DNA from: Paludibacteraceae bacterium | Lineage (GTDB): Bacteria; Bacteroidota; Bacteroidia; Bacteroidales; Paludibacteraceae | Reading direction: 5' to 3' | NCBI GenBank assembly: GCA_024399835.1 | Contig: JAKSNK010000013.1 | Span: forward strand, 1 to 43,954 | Length of the DNA: 43,954 nt | Shown: one piece after another, positions 37,899-43,954 of the stretch | Position numbering within the stretch: position 1 is the stretch's first letter | Layout: each line of letters begins with the position of its first letter | Translations under genes and position numbers: made by a program | The notes under the pieces: model-generated | What the model was told of the DNA's origin: nothing | Databases searched by the model: none | The model's input: only the letters and a program-made list of their open reading frames with translations

Positions 37899-38515
37899 TT
37901 GATAAATTAGTCAACGAACATCTGATTTTAGGAATTGACCCGGGCACTCTCTTTATGGGATATGCTTTGCTGAAAACGACCGGTTCGCAAGTGGAAGTGG
38001 TCGATTTCGGTGTGTTGGATGTGCATAAATTGGAGGACCAGTATGCACGATTGCAGCAGGAGTTCTTCTTTTTGCAGAATCTGATAGATCAACACCATCC
38101 TACCGAGTTGGCTATCGAAACACAGTTTGTGGACAAAAACCCTCAAACGATGATTAAGATTGTGCATGCACAGGGGGTGGCAATTGCGGCTGCTCTCAGC
38201 AGGGACTTGCCTATTAACGAGTATTCCCCGATGAAAATCAAAATGGCTATTACCGGCAATGGACATTCGTCCAAAGAGCAGGTGGCGGGCATGCTTCAGC
38301 GGTTCTTGCATATCCCTGACGAACAAATGCCCAAGAAACTCGACGCTACCGATGCACTCGGCATCGCTTATTGCCATTTCTTGCAATTGGGCTTGCCGGT
38401 CGCTGAAAAAGGTGCTAAAAATTGGACAACTTTTGCCAAACAAAAGGGACTGACTGATAGCAATTTAACTACACCGAATCAAAGATTACTTGCTGCTTTG
38501 GGCAGAAAAAAATAG
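37895..38515 (+). CDS. ruvC: Crossover junction endodeoxyribonuclease RuvC
   Basis: The 206-residue protein begins with LILGIDPGTLFMGYALL (first catalytic Asp), then TELAIETQFVDKNPQTMIKI (catalytic Glu), LPINEYSPMKIKMAITGNGH, and DATDALGIAYCHFLQLG (catalytic Asp pair). RuvC resolves Holliday junctions with RuvA and RuvB. It is slightly longer than usual at the C-terminus (TTPNQRLLAALGRKK). It overlaps the divIC/ftsB-like gene by 4 bases. Confidence 0.95.
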   Translation: MIDKLVNEHLILGIDPGTLFMGYALLKTTGSQVEVVDFGVLDVHKLEDQYARLQQEFFFLQNLIDQHHPTELAIETQFVDKNPQTMIKIVHAQGVAIAAALSRDLPINEYSPMKIKMAITGNGHSSKEQVAGMLQRFLHIPDEQMPKKLDATDALGIAYCHFLQLGLPVAEKGAKNWTTFAKQKGLTDSNLTTPNQRLLAALGRKK

Positions 38516-38523
38516 CAAAAATA

Positions 38524-38555
38524 TTTGCATATGTCATTTTTTTGTAGTACCTTTG
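38524..38555 (+). promoter_or_regulatory. Promoter of the ferredoxin gene
   Basis: TTTG (38524-38527) and TACCTTTG (38548-38555), exactly 20 bases apart. A 64-base repeat array lies between it and the gene. Confidence 0.8.
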
Positions 38556-38572
38556 CACCTACAAATCGAAAA

Positions 38573-38636
38573 ACCGATTCACCGGCTCACCGATTAACCG
38601 ATTAACCAATTAACCGATTAACCAATTAACCAATTA
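38573..38636. repeat. 8-base tandem array in the ferredoxin leader
   Basis: Eight units without a gap: ACCGATTC, ACCGGCTC, ACCGATTA (twice), ACCAATTA, ACCGATTA, ACCAATTA (twice). Rotated by two bases, the first unit equals the TCACCGAT unit at 18227-18301. The array lies in the 5' UTR. Confidence 0.9.
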
Positions 38637-38649
38637 AACTTTATATATT

Positions 38650-38814
38650 ATGGCTTATAAAATTTCTAATGATTGTATCGCTTGTGGCACATGCAAGGAC
38701 GAGTGCCCGTTAGGAGCTATCTCTGAAGGCGAACACTACAGTATTGACCCTGAGATTTGCGTGGAGTGTGGCACTTGCGCAGATGTATGTCCCAGCGGCG
38801 CAATTTCTTTGTAA
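38650..38814 (+). CDS. Small 2[4Fe-4S] ferredoxin
   Basis: ATG 38650 to TAA 38812-38814 encodes 54 residues. MAYKISNDCIACGTCKDECP and ICVECGTCADVCP give two CxxCxxCxxxCP motifs, so two 4Fe-4S clusters, the classic clostridial type. It is likely an electron acceptor for the pyruvate:ferredoxin oxidoreductase encoded 1.4 kb downstream. It has its own strong promoter, a leader with an 8-base repeat array, and a strong terminator, so it is a single-gene unit. Confidence 0.95.
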   Translation: MAYKISNDCIACGTCKDECPLGAISEGEHYSIDPEICVECGTCADVCPSGAISL

Positions 38815-38834
38815 AATTGCTTACAATAACTGCT

Positions 38835-38863
38835 AAAGACCGACTTTTGTCGGTCTTTTTTTT
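38835..38863 (+). terminator. Terminator of the ferredoxin gene
   Basis: AAAGACCGAC (38835-38844) pairs with GTCGGTCTTT (38849-38858) with a TTTT loop, then more T. Confidence 0.9.
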
Positions 38864-38918
38864 ATTTGATTGATTATAAATATGTTATGCACTTTTTTTG
38901 AAAAAATGTAAAGTCGAG

Positions 38919-38950
38919 TTTGCAATTTTCATTTTTTTTTTGTAATTTTG
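38919..38950 (+). promoter_or_regulatory. Promoter of the AAA ATPase gene
   Basis: TTTG (38919-38922) and TAATTTTG (38943-38950), exactly 20 bases apart. Confidence 0.75.
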
Positions 38951-38984
38951 CAGTCAAATTAGTGAAAACACCAATTGTTAGGGT

Positions 38985-40169
38985 ATGTTAGAGACCTTTT
39001 ATAAAACGCATGATTATTTGGTAGAACATGTGCATGCGCCTATTCGCCGCCAATTGATGGACGAAATCAATTGGAAGGATCGCCTTATCGCTATTAAGGG
39101 TGGGCGAGGAGTTGGAAAAACCGATTTCCTGTTGAGTTACGCTAAGGAGCTGTGGGAGAAGGAGCCGGATAAGCGTAAGGAGACTTTGTATGTCAATTTC
39201 AATAACTTCTATTTCACGGAACATTCTCTGTACGAGTTTGCAGGTGAGTTTGTGAAGGAGGGTGGCAAAACACTCCTCGTGGATCAGGTCTTCAAGTATC
39301 CGAATTGGTCTAAAGAATTGCGCGACTGCTTTTTCCATTATACGGGGTTGCGCATTGTTTTTTCTGCATCGCCTGTGATGCGCCTGATTGAGGGGAACTC
39401 CGATATTGGACATATTGTTAAGATGTATAATCTTCGTGGATATAGTTTCCGCGAGTATTTGAATTTGCAGACGGGGTGTGATTTGCCGGTATATACATTG
39501 GATGATTTGTTGCACAATCATGAGCAGATTGCTGCACAGATTTGTTCCAAGGTTAAGCCGTTGTGGTTCTTCCGCGAGTATTTGGAGCACGGCTATTACC
39601 CGCACGACCCGGGTGAGTGGAATTATACCGACAAGGTGCTCAAACTCATGAATATGATGATTGAGGTGGATGTCCTGTTGGTCAACAAGATTGAGGTGGC
39701 TTATCTCAATCGCATCAAGAACCTCTTGTTCAAACTCATGGAGGAAGTTCCCTGCGGGTTGAATATCAGCAAACTGGCTGAATCGACGGCTACCAGTCGT
39801 TCGACTATCATCAATTATATCAAGTATCTCAAGGACGCGCGCTTGCTCAATTTGCTTTATGTGGAGGGCAAGCAGTTCCCTATGAAGCCGGCGCGTATTT
39901 ATTTGCAAAACCCCAATTTGTGTTATATGTTGCCTACGCGTCAAGCCGACGAGCAGGCAGTGGCTGAGACTTTCTTCTATAGCGCGCTGCACGGTGTGCA
40001 TAAACTCAACGCGTGCGAGACGGCTTCTTTCCTGGTGGATAGGAAGATTCGCTTTGATGTCTTGGCAAACAGACCCAAAATGCCCGGCTTCCGTTTCGCT
40101 GCCATCTCTGATTTGGAGATTGGCAAGGCAAAAGAAATCCCTCTGTGGCTCTTTGGGTTCTTATACTAA
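38985..40169 (+). CDS. AAA family ATPase (AAA_14/DUF4143 type)
   Basis: The 394-residue protein has Walker A IKGGRGVGKTDFLLSYAKEL (near 38-57), Walker B-like KTLLVDQVFKYPNW, the sensor stretch LRIVFSASPVMRLIEGNS, and YNLRGYSFREYLNLQTG, the usual RG-x-SFREY(L/I) motif of the family. The C-terminal half has a winged helix (LNISKLAESTATSRSTIINYIKYLKDARLL cut here across residues 260-290) and a degraded nuclease-like end. Function is unknown; some relatives are accessory genes. It sits between the ferredoxin and nifJ, 65 bases before nifJ, where I see no promoter, so nifJ may share its transcript. Confidence 0.85.
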   Translation: MLETFYKTHDYLVEHVHAPIRRQLMDEINWKDRLIAIKGGRGVGKTDFLLSYAKELWEKEPDKRKETLYVNFNNFYFTEHSLYEFAGEFVKEGGKTLLVDQVFKYPNWSKELRDCFFHYTGLRIVFSASPVMRLIEGNSDIGHIVKMYNLRGYSFREYLNLQTGCDLPVYTLDDLLHNHEQIAAQICSKVKPLWFFREYLEHGYYPHDPGEWNYTDKVLKLMNMMIEVDVLLVNKIEVAYLNRIKNLLFKLMEEVPCGLNISKLAESTATSRSTIINYIKYLKDARLLNLLYVEGKQFPMKPARIYLQNPNLCYMLPTRQADEQAVAETFFYSALHGVHKLNACETASFLVDRKIRFDVLANRPKMPGFRFAAISDLEIGKAKEIPLWLFGFLY

Positions 40170-40234
40170 TCTCGGCAAACTACTCAACTAGTTAATACAA
40201 AAATAACAAACAACCAAAAAAAGTACAAAACAAG

Positions 40235-43771
<3,537 letters not shown>

Positions 43772-43777
43772 TTCCTT

Positions 43778-43820
43778 AAAAAAGTCGTCTGATTCCTCCA
43801 CAAATCAGGCGACTTTTTTT
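43778..43820 (+). terminator. Terminator of nifJ
   Basis: AAAAAAGTCGTCTGATT (43778-43794) pairs with AATCAGGCGACTTTTTT (43803-43819), one T-G pair, with an 8-base loop and a T tract. Confidence 0.9.
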
Positions 43821-43823
43821 TAC

Positions 43824-43903
43824 CAACCAACTCCCCGATTCCCCAGTTCCCCAACTCCCCGATTCCCCAGTTCCCCAACTCCCCGATTCCCCAGTTCCCC
43901 AAA
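43824..43903. repeat. 8-base tandem array with 24-base super-period
   Basis: Units TCCCCGAT, TCCCCAGT and TCCCCAAC repeat in this order three times (43832-43903), preceded by a partial unit. TCCCCGAT also occurs as a variant in the array at 18227-18301. The remaining 51 bases of the window hold nothing I can identify. Confidence 0.9.
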
Positions 43904-43954
43904 CTCCGTTCGTACCACAGAACTCTTATATTCCCTCAGCGTTAGTGCGAGCTT

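Overview
The window looks like chromosomal DNA of a Bacteroidales bacterium (Bacteroidota), probably an uncultured gut or host-associated one. The reasons are: repeated Bacteroidota-type promoters (TTTG, about 20 bases, then TAnnTTTG) in front of most transcription units; three secreted proteins that end in the same Bacteroidales-style C-terminal tail; an HU-LysM membrane protein; a zinc-free type B L31; a RecQ with RQC and HRDC domains; and a pyruvate:ferredoxin oxidoreductase with its small ferredoxin. Functions were assigned by reading the sequence; no database search was run.

Left part (1-11.1 kb) is accessory DNA. It starts with the end of a surface protein and a wrecked gene that joins a GH32 glycosidase start to the end of a DUF1016-type nuclease. 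A tRNA-Ala(CGC) follows, and 28 bases after it a compact cluster of an unknown protein, a winged-helix/restriction-endonuclease-like protein, a DUF1016/PDDEXK nuclease and an HNH nuclease, which may be a defence operon. From 3.7 to 6.6 kb lies a small replication module: two small proteins, a third small protein, a VapE-like ATPase (frameshifted near its end), an iteron-flanked AT-rich tract that looks like a replication origin, and an element-borne sigma-70 factor. No integrase is visible. Three secreted proteins on the minus strand, a GNAT toxin-antitoxin pair, two paralogous small proteins and a 37-residue peptide complete the accessory part.

Middle (11.1-18.2 kb): a 1577-residue modular surface protein is bracketed by two small MKK-type proteins, and its leader carries a run of nine G. 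Then comes the ribosomal operon rpsF-rpsR-rplI-rpmE2.

Right part: from 35.3 down to 18.3 kb, eleven minus-strand genes are packed almost without gaps: recQ, rimO, HU-TM-LysM, uvrA, ABC-F, then a surface-glycan set (deacetylase-like, wecB, two glycosyltransferases), a PL9 pectate lyase and an L-cysteine desulfidase-like gene. Divergent from recQ are galK, galM, a divIC/ftsB-like gene and ruvC, then a ferredoxin, an AAA ATPase and nifJ.

Two families of short tandem repeats are scattered through the window: arrays with an 11-base period (four sites, two inside genes) and arrays with an 8-base period (three large sites, one supplying the stop codon of the cysteine desulfidase gene). The best candidates for something undescribed are the nuclease cluster behind the tRNA, the VapE-iteron-sigma module, and the poly-G leader of the giant surface protein.
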